From Rhodococcus sovatensis (GTDB taxonomy: Bacteria; Actinomycetota; Actinomycetes; Mycobacteriales; Mycobacteriaceae): a stretch of DNA of 64,000 bases. Under the pieces are notes generated by a model that was not told the origin of the DNA, ran no database searches, and saw only the letters and a program-made list of their open reading frames with translations. A program made the position numbers and the translations under genes. Below are positions 33,426-42,532 of the stretch, in pieces. Each line of letters opens with the position of its first letter. Within the stretch, counting starts at the first letter, position 1. The stretch is taken from assembly GCF_037327425.1 (NCBI RefSeq), contig NZ_CP147846.1, positions 3,782,001 through 3,846,000 of the forward strand, in the 5' to 3' direction.

Positions 33426-34823
33426 ATGCCTGAACGATCGCGCGAACATCACCTGCCCACATCACGTTTGGCTCGCGGCGGCGCACTCGGCCGTGCCGTT
33501 GCAGGGCAGGCGGCTCGCACGGCCGGTACCCGCATGTCGATGGTCGGTCGATCCGAAGCGCTGCGTGCACGCATAGCCGAGAATGCGTCCATCCAGGCGG
33601 CCGACCAGCTCGTGAACGTACTGGGGGGCATGAAGGGCGCCGCCATGAAGCTCGGCCAGATGCTCTCCGTGCTCGACCTCGCGTTGGTCCCGGACGAGCA
33701 CCGAGAGCGCTTTCAAGCGAAGCTCGCGGCGCTGCGCGATCAAGCTCCGCAGGTGCCGTTCGACTCGATGAGAAACGTCATCGAGGAGGATCTCGGGCGC
33801 ACCCTCGAGGACGCGTTCGCAACATTCGATGCAACACCCATTGCGGCGGCATCGATCGGCCAGGTGTACCGGGCGGAACTGGCCGGCGGTCGAGAAGTAG
33901 CCGTGAAAGTGCAGTATCCCGGTGTGGACAAGGCCATCAGGGCCGACATGAAGAATCTAGCGCTGTTCCTGAAGTTCTGGCGGTCCACCGTCCCGTCGAT
34001 CACGGCATCGGCGCTCATAGAAGAGCTTCGTGTGAACTTCGAGCGCGAGCTCGACTATGTGGAAGAGGCTCGCACGCAACACCTACTCGCCCGACGGTTC
34101 GCCGGACATCCGTTCATCGCAGTTCCCGACGCCATCGCGGAACTGTCGACTCCACGAGTACTGGTCACCGAATACGTTCGCGGCCAGACCTTCTCGCACA
34201 TTGCGACTCTGTCCGCCGACGAACGCAACCGCATCGGTGAGATCATCTACCGGTTCTACATCGGTTCGCTGTTCCGGCATGACGAGTTCTGCGGCGATCC
34301 ACACCCGGGGAACGTCCTACTGTGCGAGGACGGACGCGTCGGTTTCGTCGACTTCGGCCTCTACAAACGCATGCTGCACGAGCACGTGCAGTTCGAACTC
34401 GAGTGTTTTCGCGCGGCGGCGGAAGAGCGCGGCGAGGATTTGCTCGCGGCGATGATCGAGCGCGGCATAGTCGAACCCGATGCCGGGGTGACCGCCGACG
34501 AGTGTCTGGACTACACGTATGCGGCAGCAGAATGGAATCTTGTCGACGACACCTTCACCGTCACTCCGTCTCTCGCGTCCGAAGGCATGTTGCTGGCAGT
34601 GGACCCGCGCGGCACACAGTTCCGCGGCATGAAGAGCCAGACTCTGCCGCCGGAGCACCTGTTCTCTCGCCGAGCAGATTTCATGACCTTCGGAGTCCTC
34701 GGGCAGCTGAACGCCACCGCGAACTGGCATCGGATCGCGCGCGAATGGATGTACGGAGAACCGCCCGTCACGACGCTCGGTCGCATAGAACATCACTGGC
34801 GAAGCGTCCATGACGTCGATTAG
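33426..34823 (+). CDS. ABC1/UbiB-family atypical protein kinase
   Basis: 465 residues. The N-terminal KxGQ motif is in GAAMKLGQMLSVLD (about residues 75-88), the Ala-rich nucleotide loop in PIAAASIGQVYRAEL, the Lys strand VAVKVQYPGVD, the catalytic FCGDPHPGNVLL and the metal-binding VGFVDFG. All key kinase-like residues of the UbiB/ADCK family are present, so ATPase activity is expected. Actinobacteria use menaquinone rather than ubiquinone, so a role in isoprenoid lipid metabolism is only a guess. It overlaps the convergent SDR gene by 4 bases. Confidence 0.92.
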   Translation: MPERSREHHLPTSRLARGGALGRAVAGQAARTAGTRMSMVGRSEALRARIAENASIQAADQLVNVLGGMKGAAMKLGQMLSVLDLALVPDEHRERFQAKLAALRDQAPQVPFDSMRNVIEEDLGRTLEDAFATFDATPIAAASIGQVYRAELAGGREVAVKVQYPGVDKAIRADMKNLALFLKFWRSTVPSITASALIEELRVNFERELDYVEEARTQHLLARRFAGHPFIAVPDAIAELSTPRVLVTEYVRGQTFSHIATLSADERNRIGEIIYRFYIGSLFRHDEFCGDPHPGNVLLCEDGRVGFVDFGLYKRMLHEHVQFELECFRAAAEERGEDLLAAMIERGIVEPDAGVTADECLDYTYAAAEWNLVDDTFTVTPSLASEGMLLAVDPRGTQFRGMKSQTLPPEHLFSRRADFMTFGVLGQLNATANWHRIAREWMYGEPPVTTLGRIEHHWRSVHDVD

Positions 34824-35671
34824 TGCTTGATGACGCCACTTCTCCTACCCGCTTCGATCCCGAGCCGATGCAGCGGCGCCAGCAGGTCCTGGTAGCGCGG
34901 ACCGACAACGCGGGGGATCAGATCGAAGCCACGCGCATCGGGCCCGATGAGGATGCGAGCCCTGTTCCGTTCGACACCGCCAAGAATTACTTTCGCCGCT
35001 CTCGTCGGAGTTGTCAGAGCGATCTGCTCGAAGCGCCGAGCGACCTCGTCATGATCGCCTAGTGCGTCCATCCCCCGTGCATTGGCGACGATGTTGGTCT
35101 TGATTCCGCCGGGATGTACACAACTCACACCGACCGGATGCCTCGCTATCTTCATCTCCTGCCGCAGCGCCTCGGTGAAACCGCGGACAGCGAATTTGGC
35201 CGAGTTGTAGGCGCTCTGGCCCGGAACGCCCATCAGCCCGAACACACTGGAGATGTTGACGAGGTGTCCTTCACCCGACTCGATCAGTGCGGGCAGAAAC
35301 GCTTTCGATCCGTTGGCTACACCCCAGAAGTCGACGTTCATGACCCACTCGAAGTCGTCCCACGTCATGTCGAGGACATCGGCACCGAGTGCGACACCCG
35401 CATTGTTGACGACCAGATTGACCCGCCCGAAATCGCTGACGACTGCGTCGGCGTGCGCGTAGACGGCCGCCCTGTCAGAGACGTCCAACTCGTACGACAT
35501 CGTCCGGGCGCCGAAGTCCTTGCACTGCACGAGAGTGTCGTTCAATGCCTGCCCGTCGACGTCGGAGACGGCCAATGCGGTGCCACGACGCGCGAGGTTC
35601 AGGGCAAGAGCACGACCGATTCCCGAGCCGGCGCCCGTCACGACTGCCACTTTGTCTGCGAAATTTCTCAT
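34820..35671 (-). CDS. short-chain dehydrogenase/reductase
   Basis: 283-residue classical SDR. Cofactor loop VVTGAGSGIGRALALNLARR (residues 9-28), NNAGVALG, catalytic Ser in NISSVFGLMG and Tyr-Lys in YNSAKFAVRG. ALAVSDVDG (Asp after beta-2) suggests NAD(H). The sequence type (HPGGIKTNIVANARGMD, then an ILIGPDARGFDLIPR tail) resembles the SDR of the mycobacterial mymA locus (Rv3085). It is the last gene of a four-gene operon and overlaps the monooxygenase stop by ATGA. It could interconvert the alcohol/ketone substrate of the monooxygenase. Confidence 0.92.
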   Translation of the reverse strand: MRNFADKVAVVTGAGSGIGRALALNLARRGTALAVSDVDGQALNDTLVQCKDFGARTMSYELDVSDRAAVYAHADAVVSDFGRVNLVVNNAGVALGADVLDMTWDDFEWVMNVDFWGVANGSKAFLPALIESGEGHLVNISSVFGLMGVPGQSAYNSAKFAVRGFTEALRQEMKIARHPVGVSCVHPGGIKTNIVANARGMDALGDHDEVARRFEQIALTTPTRAAKVILGGVERNRARILIGPDARGFDLIPRVVGPRYQDLLAPLHRLGIEAGRRSGVIKH

Positions 35672-37191
35672 GCAAGCACGTCTTCCGATTCAGAGGTCGC
35701 CCCGGAGTTCGCTCCGAGGCCGCGTGGAACCACAACTTCGTAGTCGGCAGGTTCGAATTTTCGGGTCCGCAGCCAGTACTGCCAGGTGAAGCCAGGCCAC
35801 ACCGTCCGATTGACGCCCTGAGAGTCCAGATACCAACTCGAGCAGCCACCGGTCGACCAGACCCCAACAGAGAGCTTGCGCTGAATGTCAGCGGTGAATT
35901 CGTTCTGTACCTTCTGTCGGACTGTCAACGCTTCGGCAACACTGCCATCGATGAAGTCGATCGCTTGCAGCACGTACTTGATCTGCTGTTCGATCATGAA
36001 GACGACCGAGTTGTGACCAAGTCCGGTGTTGGGGCCGAGGAGAAAGAACGCATTGGGGTAGCCCGCGGCCGCTATGCCGAGGTGCGTCTGTATTCCGTGT
36101 GCTTTCCACTGCGGAACCAACTTCTTTCCACCGACACCTGCGACATTCACACTCTCGAAACCATCCGTCACGTGAAAACCGGTGGCGTAGATGATCACAT
36201 CGACATCTCGCTCGGACCCGTCCGAGCTGACGATCGATCTGGCCCGTACCTCGGCAATGCCGTCGGTGACGACCTCGGCATTCGATCGAGTCAAGGCCGA
36301 GTAGTACGAGTTCGAGCCCAGAATTCGTTTGCACCCGATCCGATAGTCCGGAGTCAACTTGCGGCGGAGTTCAGGGTCCCTCACTTCTCGTGCGATGAAC
36401 CTGCGCGCGGCGAACTCGATCGGCCGGAGCAGGTTCGAATGTCCGTTCAATCCGAGCGCCATTCCTTCGGCCAACCAATAGATCGAGTCGCGAAACAGTC
36501 TCCGCAGCAACGGCAGCTGTCGAAATGCGCGACGAACGGGTTCAGGGATCGCAAAGTTGGAACGCGGAAGCACCCACGCAGGCGAACGCTGGTACAACTG
36601 CAGCGAGGCAACGGTATCGACGAGCTGCGGGACCAACTGCACGGCGCTCGCACCGGTTCCGATCACCGCCACGTTCTTGCCCGCAAGATCGACCTCATGG
36701 TCCCAGCGGGCCGAATGAAACGCTGCTCCTTCGAAAGTATCGATACCCGCCAGCACCGGAGTGCTCGGGACGTGCAAGGCGCCGACCCCCGACACCAGGA
36801 ACTGCGCGACGTACTCGTCGCCGCCGGCAACCGTGATATGCCAGCGTGATTCGACCTCGTCCCAATACCCTCCCGTGCATTCCGTACCGAACCTGATGTG
36901 TCGGTCGAGTTGGTACTTGTCGACGAGACCCTGGAGGTAGTGCAGAATCTCAGGCTGACCGGACCACATCTGCGACCAGTTCGGATTCGGCTCGAATGAA
37001 TACGAATACAGATGCGACGGAACGTCACACGCGCACCCCGGATAGGTGTTGTCGCGCCATGTTCCGCCGATCGACTCTGCCTTCTCGAGCACGAGGAAGT
37101 CCGCACGGCCCCGATCGAGCAACTGCATGGCCATCCCCAGCCCAGAGAATCCGGTCCCGATGATCAGCGTGTTCGTGCGGTGGACCGTCAT
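35668..37191 (-). CDS. Baeyer-Villiger-type flavin monooxygenase
   Basis: 507 residues. FAD motif IIGTGFSGLGMAM (residues 10-22), Baeyer-Villiger fingerprint FEGAAFHSARWD (153-164), NADPH motif VIGTGASAVQ (177-186), and the ATG-like strand DVIIYATGFHVTDG. It is expected to insert oxygen next to a carbonyl or at a heteroatom using NADPH. GGAGGAGAATTC precedes the ATG at 37191, which overlaps the upstream gene's stop. The C-terminus ends in a Ser/Glu-rich tail. Related to Rv3083 (MymA) in general type. Confidence 0.93.
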   Translation of the reverse strand: MTVHRTNTLIIGTGFSGLGMAMQLLDRGRADFLVLEKAESIGGTWRDNTYPGCACDVPSHLYSYSFEPNPNWSQMWSGQPEILHYLQGLVDKYQLDRHIRFGTECTGGYWDEVESRWHITVAGGDEYVAQFLVSGVGALHVPSTPVLAGIDTFEGAAFHSARWDHEVDLAGKNVAVIGTGASAVQLVPQLVDTVASLQLYQRSPAWVLPRSNFAIPEPVRRAFRQLPLLRRLFRDSIYWLAEGMALGLNGHSNLLRPIEFAARRFIAREVRDPELRRKLTPDYRIGCKRILGSNSYYSALTRSNAEVVTDGIAEVRARSIVSSDGSERDVDVIIYATGFHVTDGFESVNVAGVGGKKLVPQWKAHGIQTHLGIAAAGYPNAFFLLGPNTGLGHNSVVFMIEQQIKYVLQAIDFIDGSVAEALTVRQKVQNEFTADIQRKLSVGVWSTGGCSSWYLDSQGVNRTVWPGFTWQYWLRTRKFEPADYEVVVPRGLGANSGATSESEDVLA

Positions 37192-38048
37192 GAATTCTCC
37201 TCCTGCGGCAGAGCGCCGGTGAACTTCCACAACCGTGCGGTGAGCACGCCGTCGAGCATCGCTGCCGAATCCAGAAACTCGACGACCGAAGCGGTGTTCC
37301 GACGCCTGGCGTCGGCCCGGTTCTTTCTCGACCCGAGCAACCCACGCGTCGACGAGAGTCCCACCGACCGATAGACGGCAGGCGAAATGGTGATCCGCAG
37401 AATCACATTCGCGAGAATCGACAAGAGAAGCCGGTTGTAGGCCCTGACGATTCGGTTCGACTTGTTCTGCGCCGCGATCACTTCCGATCGCGCGAACCGG
37501 AACCTGCTCGCACAGTCCAGGTCATGGATCTTCACTGCCTGCCGAACGTGCGGTTCCACCCCCGCGTCGGCGACTGTGCCTGCCATCGTGCTCGCAAAGG
37601 TCTCCTCCACCAGCAGAGTCGCAGCGTGCGACGCCGCCCCCAACGGCAGGAAGCTGAGCAGTTTGACTGCAGTCGCCGTCCCGACAGGAGGTCTGTACGG
37701 CGGAAGCGACGTGGCCCGGATCAGCCGTCCGAAGGTGATCGTCGTCCGTGAACCGCCTGCCACCTCTTCGAGGGCAGCGCGGGAAGCAGGACTGTTCAAC
37801 CCTTCCTCGGCGGCTCGCCTGAGTTGATTGCCGGTGAGGATCGCCGACAGGTATGCGACGGTACTCCACATGCTGACCGCTTCGTGAAGGGCCAACGTGC
37901 GCCGCTGCTCGGCGGAAAGCGCCTTCCAGCATCGAGTCCCGTACAGCGACAGCGATTCCGGTGGCATCGCGAACAGATCCACTTGCCAAGGTGATTCCCA
38001 GTCGATGTCGACGTGTGGGTCGTAGTGCACCCTCGCCGTGCCCGTCAT
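37188..38048 (-). CDS. AurF-like diiron oxygenase paralogue lacking metal ligands
   Basis: 286 residues, aligned along its length with the intact AurF-like protein encoded just upstream (38045-39007). Shared: VDIDW, SLYGTRCWKALSAEQ / SLYGTKLWGRLTEEQ, YRSVGLSSTRGL / YRSVGINPIRGI. Compared with the seven expected iron ligands, Glu56, Glu148/149 and His175 remain. The two E(E)SRH motifs are lost: EVAGGSRTTITFG replaces EIGEESRHSIMFG, and HDLDCASRF replaces HVIEESRHI. It is thus unlikely to bind a diiron centre and may be a structural or regulatory partner. It is coupled by ATGA on both sides and shows no sign of decay. Confidence 0.85.
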   Translation of the reverse strand: MTGTARVHYDPHVDIDWESPWQVDLFAMPPESLSLYGTRCWKALSAEQRRTLALHEAVSMWSTVAYLSAILTGNQLRRAAEEGLNSPASRAALEEVAGGSRTTITFGRLIRATSLPPYRPPVGTATAVKLLSFLPLGAASHAATLLVEETFASTMAGTVADAGVEPHVRQAVKIHDLDCASRFRFARSEVIAAQNKSNRIVRAYNRLLLSILANVILRITISPAVYRSVGLSSTRGLLGSRKNRADARRRNTASVVEFLDSAAMLDGVLTARLWKFTGALPQEENS

Positions 38049-39007
38049 ACGAGATCGTCCGGCATCGCGCGCGTCATACGCCACAGCCGCTTGGTCACGA
38101 ATCCGTCGCACATACCGGCGTCGGCGAAGAACCGGATCATCGGCTCGGACGCGAATTGCATGTTGGTCTTGTACGAGCCGCTCGACATCGCGGTCACGAT
38201 GCCTCGGATGGGATTGATCCCCACCGACCGATACACCTTCGGATTGACCAGAACGGGGTAGGTGAAGTTGGCGATCACAGCGAGAATGAGACGGTGAAGC
38301 GCTCGATTGACTCGATTGGTCGATCGCATCCTCCGCACCATTTCCTCGCGCGCGTACGTGATGTGTCGGGATTCCTCGATCACGTGAATGCGCATCATCT
38401 GGCGTAGGTGTGGCTGAATTTCAACATCGTTCTGTGCCTCGCGTTGTGCTCGGTCCAGAACCTCCTCGATGAGCAGCGTCGCACCGAACGTTGCGGGCCC
38501 GATCGGCAAGAACTGACCGAGTTTGACGAAGAGCAGTGATCCTTTGGGCAACAGGTACGGCTCGATGCCTGCCTTCTCGATGAGTTTGCCGAACATGATG
38601 GAATGCCTGGACTCCTCACCTATTTCGGCGATGGAGTACATAGAATGATCGGACATCGAGCCTCGTCCGAACACGCGGAGGAGATTGGTGCTGAGGAACC
38701 CTTCCGCATAGATGCCGAACGACAGAATGCTGACGATCTCGTGTCTGCCGAGCTCGACCTTCTGCTCCTCGGTGAGCCTTCCCCACAATTTCGTGCCATA
38801 GAGCGAGACCCTGTGTTCCGGCATCCACTTCTTGCCGTCCGCAAGTGGAGCATCCCAATCGATATCGACTTCGGCGTCGTAGAACTTGTTCGCGGTCGAC
38901 TTCAACAACCGTCGCGCAGTTCGGTCACGCGGACCGACCGTACGGGCCCCCACCGTCACCTCGTCCTCGGTCGAAAAATTCGGCCGCCCGACCTTCACTC
39001 GACTCAT
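38045..39007 (-). CDS. AurF-like diiron oxygenase
   Basis: 320-residue protein of the AurF (p-aminobenzoate N-oxygenase) family. The full set of predicted diiron ligands is present: Glu90 (GRHEIVS), Glu132 and His135 (GEESRHS), Glu181/182 (LLIEEVLD), His208, Glu212 and His215 (RIHVIEESRH). The family includes N-oxygenases and other oxidases working on aryl amines or carrier-bound substrates. It is the first gene of the four-gene operon, divergent from a TetR gene; the start codon at 39007 follows GGGGAGG. The substrate is unknown. Confidence 0.9.
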   Translation of the reverse strand: MSRVKVGRPNFSTEDEVTVGARTVGPRDRTARRLLKSTANKFYDAEVDIDWDAPLADGKKWMPEHRVSLYGTKLWGRLTEEQKVELGRHEIVSILSFGIYAEGFLSTNLLRVFGRGSMSDHSMYSIAEIGEESRHSIMFGKLIEKAGIEPYLLPKGSLLFVKLGQFLPIGPATFGATLLIEEVLDRAQREAQNDVEIQPHLRQMMRIHVIEESRHITYAREEMVRRMRSTNRVNRALHRLILAVIANFTYPVLVNPKVYRSVGINPIRGIVTAMSSGSYKTNMQFASEPMIRFFADAGMCDGFVTKRLWRMTRAMPDDLV

Positions 39008-39077
39008 TGCCGACCTCCCCTGCTCGACGGGCCGCCCGCGCGCCCGAACCCCACCCCGAACCCCTATTCGAATTACA

Positions 39078-39114
39078 GTACCGCCGTTAGCCAGTACCGC
39101 CGGTAATGGGTACT
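39078..39114. promoter_or_regulatory. repeated AGTACC half-sites between the AurF operon and its TetR
   Basis: AGTACC occurs at 39078 and 39093 (15 bases apart, both followed by GCCG), and its complement GGTACT at 39109-39114. The last two form an inverted repeat spanning 39093-39114. The site covers the promoter side of both divergent genes, and the TetR start is only 9 bases downstream. Confidence 0.6.
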
Positions 39115-39122
39115 ATCCAAGT

Positions 39123-39893
39123 GTGGTCGAGGTCACCGAACGTGTCAACCCTGACGAGAGTCCGCCAAAGCCGGACGCTCGCAGTGAGCGGTGGCGCGAG
39201 CACCGCCAAGCGGTGCGGCAGAGCTTCGTCGACGCCGCGTTGACGGCTATCGACAGCCACGGTCCCGACGTCAGCATGGGCGATATCGCCAGCACCGCCG
39301 GTGCGGCGAAGCCGAAACTCTACCGCCATTTCGCCGACAAGTCCGATCTGTACGCGGCCATAGTCGAACACGTCCGAGAGATGCTGTGGAACCGAATCCT
39401 GCTTGCTACCAACTTGTTCGAGGATTCCGTGAGCACTCTGATCGAGCGTGGAACTTCCGAGTACGCAGTCATCGTGTCCGAACAACCGAACCTGTTCCGC
39501 TTTCTCGTTCACAGTCACTTCGCCGGACGCGCCGGCAACCGGCGCACCGATGAATCGAGCGCAGGCCCCGATCCCGCACTGGACTCGGCGCGCGCTGCGG
39601 CCAGGAAGCTCGCCGAGGTGTTCGCTGACGCTACCGGTGCGGATCCAGAGAACAGTTCCGCAATCGAACTGGTCTCCTACTCCGCGTTCGGCGCGGTGGC
39701 GTCGGCGACGGATTGGTGGCTGGGAGACTCCGATGCACGACCGCCCGTCATGACAATAGAGACCTTTGCTTCGTACGTCGCCGCACTCATGGTGGGAATA
39801 GTCGAGTCCTCCTGTGTCATAGCGGGAGTCACTATCGATGCCGACCAGCCCCTGCACACCGCGTTTTCGACCGAAGGAGACGAACTTCTGTGA
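39123..39893 (+). CDS. TetR family regulator of the AurF/monooxygenase cluster
   Basis: 256 residues from GTG 39123. Helix-turn-helix: VSMGDIASTAGAAKPKLYRH, then FADKSDLYAAI. Its ligand domain has SAFGAVASATDWWLGD, related to the TetR at 1177 and to the group often found near lipid-modification genes. It is divergent from the AurF operon and overlaps the methyltransferase gene (GTGA). It probably controls both units through the AGTACC repeats. Confidence 0.88.
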   Translation: MVEVTERVNPDESPPKPDARSERWREHRQAVRQSFVDAALTAIDSHGPDVSMGDIASTAGAAKPKLYRHFADKSDLYAAIVEHVREMLWNRILLATNLFEDSVSTLIERGTSEYAVIVSEQPNLFRFLVHSHFAGRAGNRRTDESSAGPDPALDSARAAARKLAEVFADATGADPENSSAIELVSYSAFGAVASATDWWLGDSDARPPVMTIETFASYVAALMVGIVESSCVIAGVTIDADQPLHTAFSTEGDELL

Positions 39894-40993
39894 GCGACCT
39901 GGCCGGTAGACCCGACTTTCACGGGACCGCGACGCTGGCATTCGACGAGCCGGTCGAGTTCGACGTACGAGTGGACCTACGTGGGCATTCTCAGCCGATC
40001 GATGGCCGCTATCGCTGGTACGGCCGCGTCCACCCGCACGAGAAACTGCACGAGTTCATGCAGAACTCTGCCGGGCGCAGTCGGTCCGGAACTCTGCGAA
40101 CCGAGGTCGGCCATGCTGATGTCACCGTCGGTGACATCGACTTCTGGGGGCGCTACCGTCTGCAGGGCACGGGAACCCCCCCGTACTCGATCGTGCCGCC
40201 GCCGACTGAAGAAGCCGACGAGAAACCTGAGTCGACCGTAGACGCCGCCCTTCGTCGCGCGCTTGCGCTCGTCGAGCCCGCAGAACTACGCGCGGCCGCA
40301 GACATCTCCGGCGGCTATGTCGAACTACTCGGCGGTGCGTCCGCGCCCTCCACGACGGCCGCGACCCGCGCCATGAACAATCCGCTCGTCGCATCGATAT
40401 ACGAGAAGATCTGGCGGCCTGCGGGTATCGCGATGATGGGTGTAGGAGGCCTGTCGATGTCTGCCGAACGGGAAAAGGCGGTCGCCGATCTGAGGCTCTC
40501 CGGTGAGATGACCGTCCTCGACGTAGCGTCGGGCCCAGGAAACTTCACCAAACACCTCGCCTCGCATCTGTCCGGCGCTGGTGTTGCAGTGGGATTCGAC
40601 ATCTCCGAGCAGATGATCGCGCGCGCCGTCCGTGACAACCGAAGCTCGCACGCCGCGTATGCGCGAGGTGATGCGCAAGCACTTCCGTTCGCCGACGACA
40701 CGTTCGACGCAGTCTGCTGCTATGCGGCGCTGTACTTGATACCCGAGCCGCTGGTGGTGGTCGAAGAACTGCTCCGCGTACTGCGCCCTGGCGGCCGGAT
40801 CGCGATCATGACCAGCTACGGCCGAAAGCTCGCCCCCGTGAGGACGGTGTTGCGAATCGGCTCCGAGCGGGTAGGAGTGCGGATGTTCGACAAAGACACG
40901 TTCACATCGAGATTCGAGCAAGCGTCGATGACCGAGATCGAACAGGATATCCGCGGACTCGCCCAATTCGTCAGCGCCACCAAGCCGAAATAG
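39890..40993 (+). CDS. DUF4873 domain fused to a SAM-dependent methyltransferase
   Basis: 367 residues from GTG 39890. Residues 1-105 match DUF4873 (FHGTATLAFDEPVEFDVRVD, RYRWYGRVHPHEKLHEF, VTVGDIDFWGRYRLQGTG), a domain I know mainly as an add-on to actinobacterial flavin monooxygenases. Residues about 190-367 form a class I methyltransferase: motif I VLDVASGPGNFTKHLA, acidic GFDISEQMIARAV, DAQALPFADDTFDAV, and the RVLRPGGRIAIM post-motif. It is coupled to the TetR gene and faces the divergent oxidative operon. The target could be a hydroxylated or acidic product of that operon. Confidence 0.88.
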   Translation: MSDLAGRPDFHGTATLAFDEPVEFDVRVDLRGHSQPIDGRYRWYGRVHPHEKLHEFMQNSAGRSRSGTLRTEVGHADVTVGDIDFWGRYRLQGTGTPPYSIVPPPTEEADEKPESTVDAALRRALALVEPAELRAAADISGGYVELLGGASAPSTTAATRAMNNPLVASIYEKIWRPAGIAMMGVGGLSMSAEREKAVADLRLSGEMTVLDVASGPGNFTKHLASHLSGAGVAVGFDISEQMIARAVRDNRSSHAAYARGDAQALPFADDTFDAVCCYAALYLIPEPLVVVEELLRVLRPGGRIAIMTSYGRKLAPVRTVLRIGSERVGVRMFDKDTFTSRFEQASMTEIEQDIRGLAQFVSATKPK

Positions 40994-41015
40994 CCTGACG
41001 CCCGCCGAGCGAGGC

Positions 41016-41573
41016 CTAGGTCTTCGGCCCGTAATCGCTGACCAGCCACTGTCCACCCTGGTTCGTCACGGTGAGGGACAGCAGGTTCGGAACCTCGCCG
41101 GCATCGGGTTGCTGCACATTGTGCGTAGTCTGCTGCGCGAACACCGTGATCTTGTACTCACCGCCGGATTCGGAATCAACCGCAGCAGAGAGCACTTCAC
41201 CAGACGCGACCACCTGAGATTCGGTCATGATGGCCGTCAGCGCCTCCCTGACACCGTCGTACCTGTCCCGTAGGGATTGCGACGCACCCTCGTCGACCCC
41301 GCCGAAGAAGGCGTCGAGGTTTCGATAGTCGTAGGTCAGCGATCGTTCGGTGTATTCGGTCGCCGTGTTCACGGCAATCTGCCGATCGCGGTCGCGGGCG
41401 GCCGAGTCCGCCAGATCGCCCGCGGCAGAACGCCACAGGAATCCGAACACCACGGCCAAGACAATTCCGAGAACTGCAATGCCTGTCGGCAGCCAGCGAG
41501 TCCAGAAGCTGCCAGTAGCAGGTGCGGTTGCTGTCTCGCTGTCGCGTGTCGATTCTGTCTCGACTTCGGTCAT
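41016..41573 (-). CDS. Mce-associated membrane protein
   Basis: 185 residues from ATG 41573, preceded by GGAGAGG; a TTG at 41591 overlapping the mceF stop is possible. An N-terminal acidic stretch is followed by one transmembrane helix (TGIAVLGIVLAVVFGFLWR) and an outer domain with the NTF2-like pattern of mycobacterial Mam/Mas proteins (NTATEYTERSLTYDYRNLD, VFAQQTTHNV, GGQWLVSDYGP). Such proteins stabilise the Mce transporter. It is the last gene of the mce operon. Confidence 0.88.
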   Translation of the reverse strand: MTEVETESTRDSETATAPATGSFWTRWLPTGIAVLGIVLAVVFGFLWRSAAGDLADSAARDRDRQIAVNTATEYTERSLTYDYRNLDAFFGGVDEGASQSLRDRYDGVREALTAIMTESQVVASGEVLSAAVDSESGGEYKITVFAQQTTHNVQQPDAGEVPNLLSLTVTNQGGQWLVSDYGPKT

Positions 41574-41587
41574 GCGGACCTCTCCGA

Positions 41588-42532
41588 TCAATTCGGCATC
41601 TCCACCGAGAGCTTCGCAGGCCCTCCGCGTGGAAACACAGTGGTCAAGACATCGACGATCGAGCCAGCGTCTACGCGTAGGGGCTTGATCGGCGCGGTAT
41701 ACGGCTTCAGCAGTGTCGCGATCAGCGCGAGATCAGGGTTGAGCGGCGTGAGATATCCATCGATCCGCACGGCCAGTGGGCCGAGGGGATCGTCCCACAC
41801 ATCGGACGCCACATAGGAGTACTGGTTGAAGGACTCGAGCAACCCGGTGACACCCGCGCCCGTCTCTCCCACGTACGGCGCTGCGTCGGTCAGGACCGGG
41901 CCGTATCCGTAGCCGTTCCGCCCGACTTGTTGTGCGTTGTCGTACAGATTCTCGATCTGGGTCCGTTTGTCCCGCAGAGTCGCCGCCAGGAATCGAAACG
42001 TCTCCACCAGCGTGTCGATGTCACTGTCGCGCCCGTCGATGGCCTCCGATGCCGTCACGGCCAGACCTGACAGTGCCGATGTATCGAGTTGTGCAGCGAG
42101 GGCATCACCCAACTGCAAGGTTTCGCTGACGGTAGCGGCGGCGGTCACTCGGGTGCTCTCGATCACGTCCCCGTTCTGCAGGTAGGGACCGCCGGAGTGA
42201 CGGGGCCGGATATCCATGTACTGCTCACCTGCGGCGGACAGGTTGGCGACGACCACGTCGGAGTCGACGGCGACGTCTTTGCTCGCGTCGAGGGCGATCG
42301 ACACGTCCAATCCGTCCGGCGTCACCGATATCGCCTGCACTGTACCGATTTTCATTCCGCGGGAAGTCACCTGCGAGGTCTGCATCAACCCACCGGAAGA
42401 TTCCATCTTGACGGTCACATGGTTGTCCGTCCGTCGTGGATCCATGTCGAGAACACCGACAGTCAAGTAGGCGACCCCGGCGAACGTGAGAACCAGCAGC
42501 GCGACGAGCGAGAGTACCGCGGACGATCTCAT
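41588..42532 (-). CDS. mceF: Mce-family protein, MceF position
   Basis: 314 residues. N-terminal membrane anchor VLSLVALLVLTFAGVAYLTV, then the MlaD/Mce domain (RTDNHVTVKMESSGGL, GMKIGTVQAISVTPDGLDVS) and a helical region ending in a short tail. It forms part of the envelope-spanning lipid import tube. It is shorter than many MceF proteins (often over 400 residues), lacking a long disordered tail. ATGA overlap with mceE. Confidence 0.9.
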   Translation of the reverse strand: MRSSAVLSLVALLVLTFAGVAYLTVGVLDMDPRRTDNHVTVKMESSGGLMQTSQVTSRGMKIGTVQAISVTPDGLDVSIALDASKDVAVDSDVVVANLSAAGEQYMDIRPRHSGGPYLQNGDVIESTRVTAAATVSETLQLGDALAAQLDTSALSGLAVTASEAIDGRDSDIDTLVETFRFLAATLRDKRTQIENLYDNAQQVGRNGYGYGPVLTDAAPYVGETGAGVTGLLESFNQYSYVASDVWDDPLGPLAVRIDGYLTPLNPDLALIATLLKPYTAPIKPLRVDAGSIVDVLTTVFPRGGPAKLSVEMPN

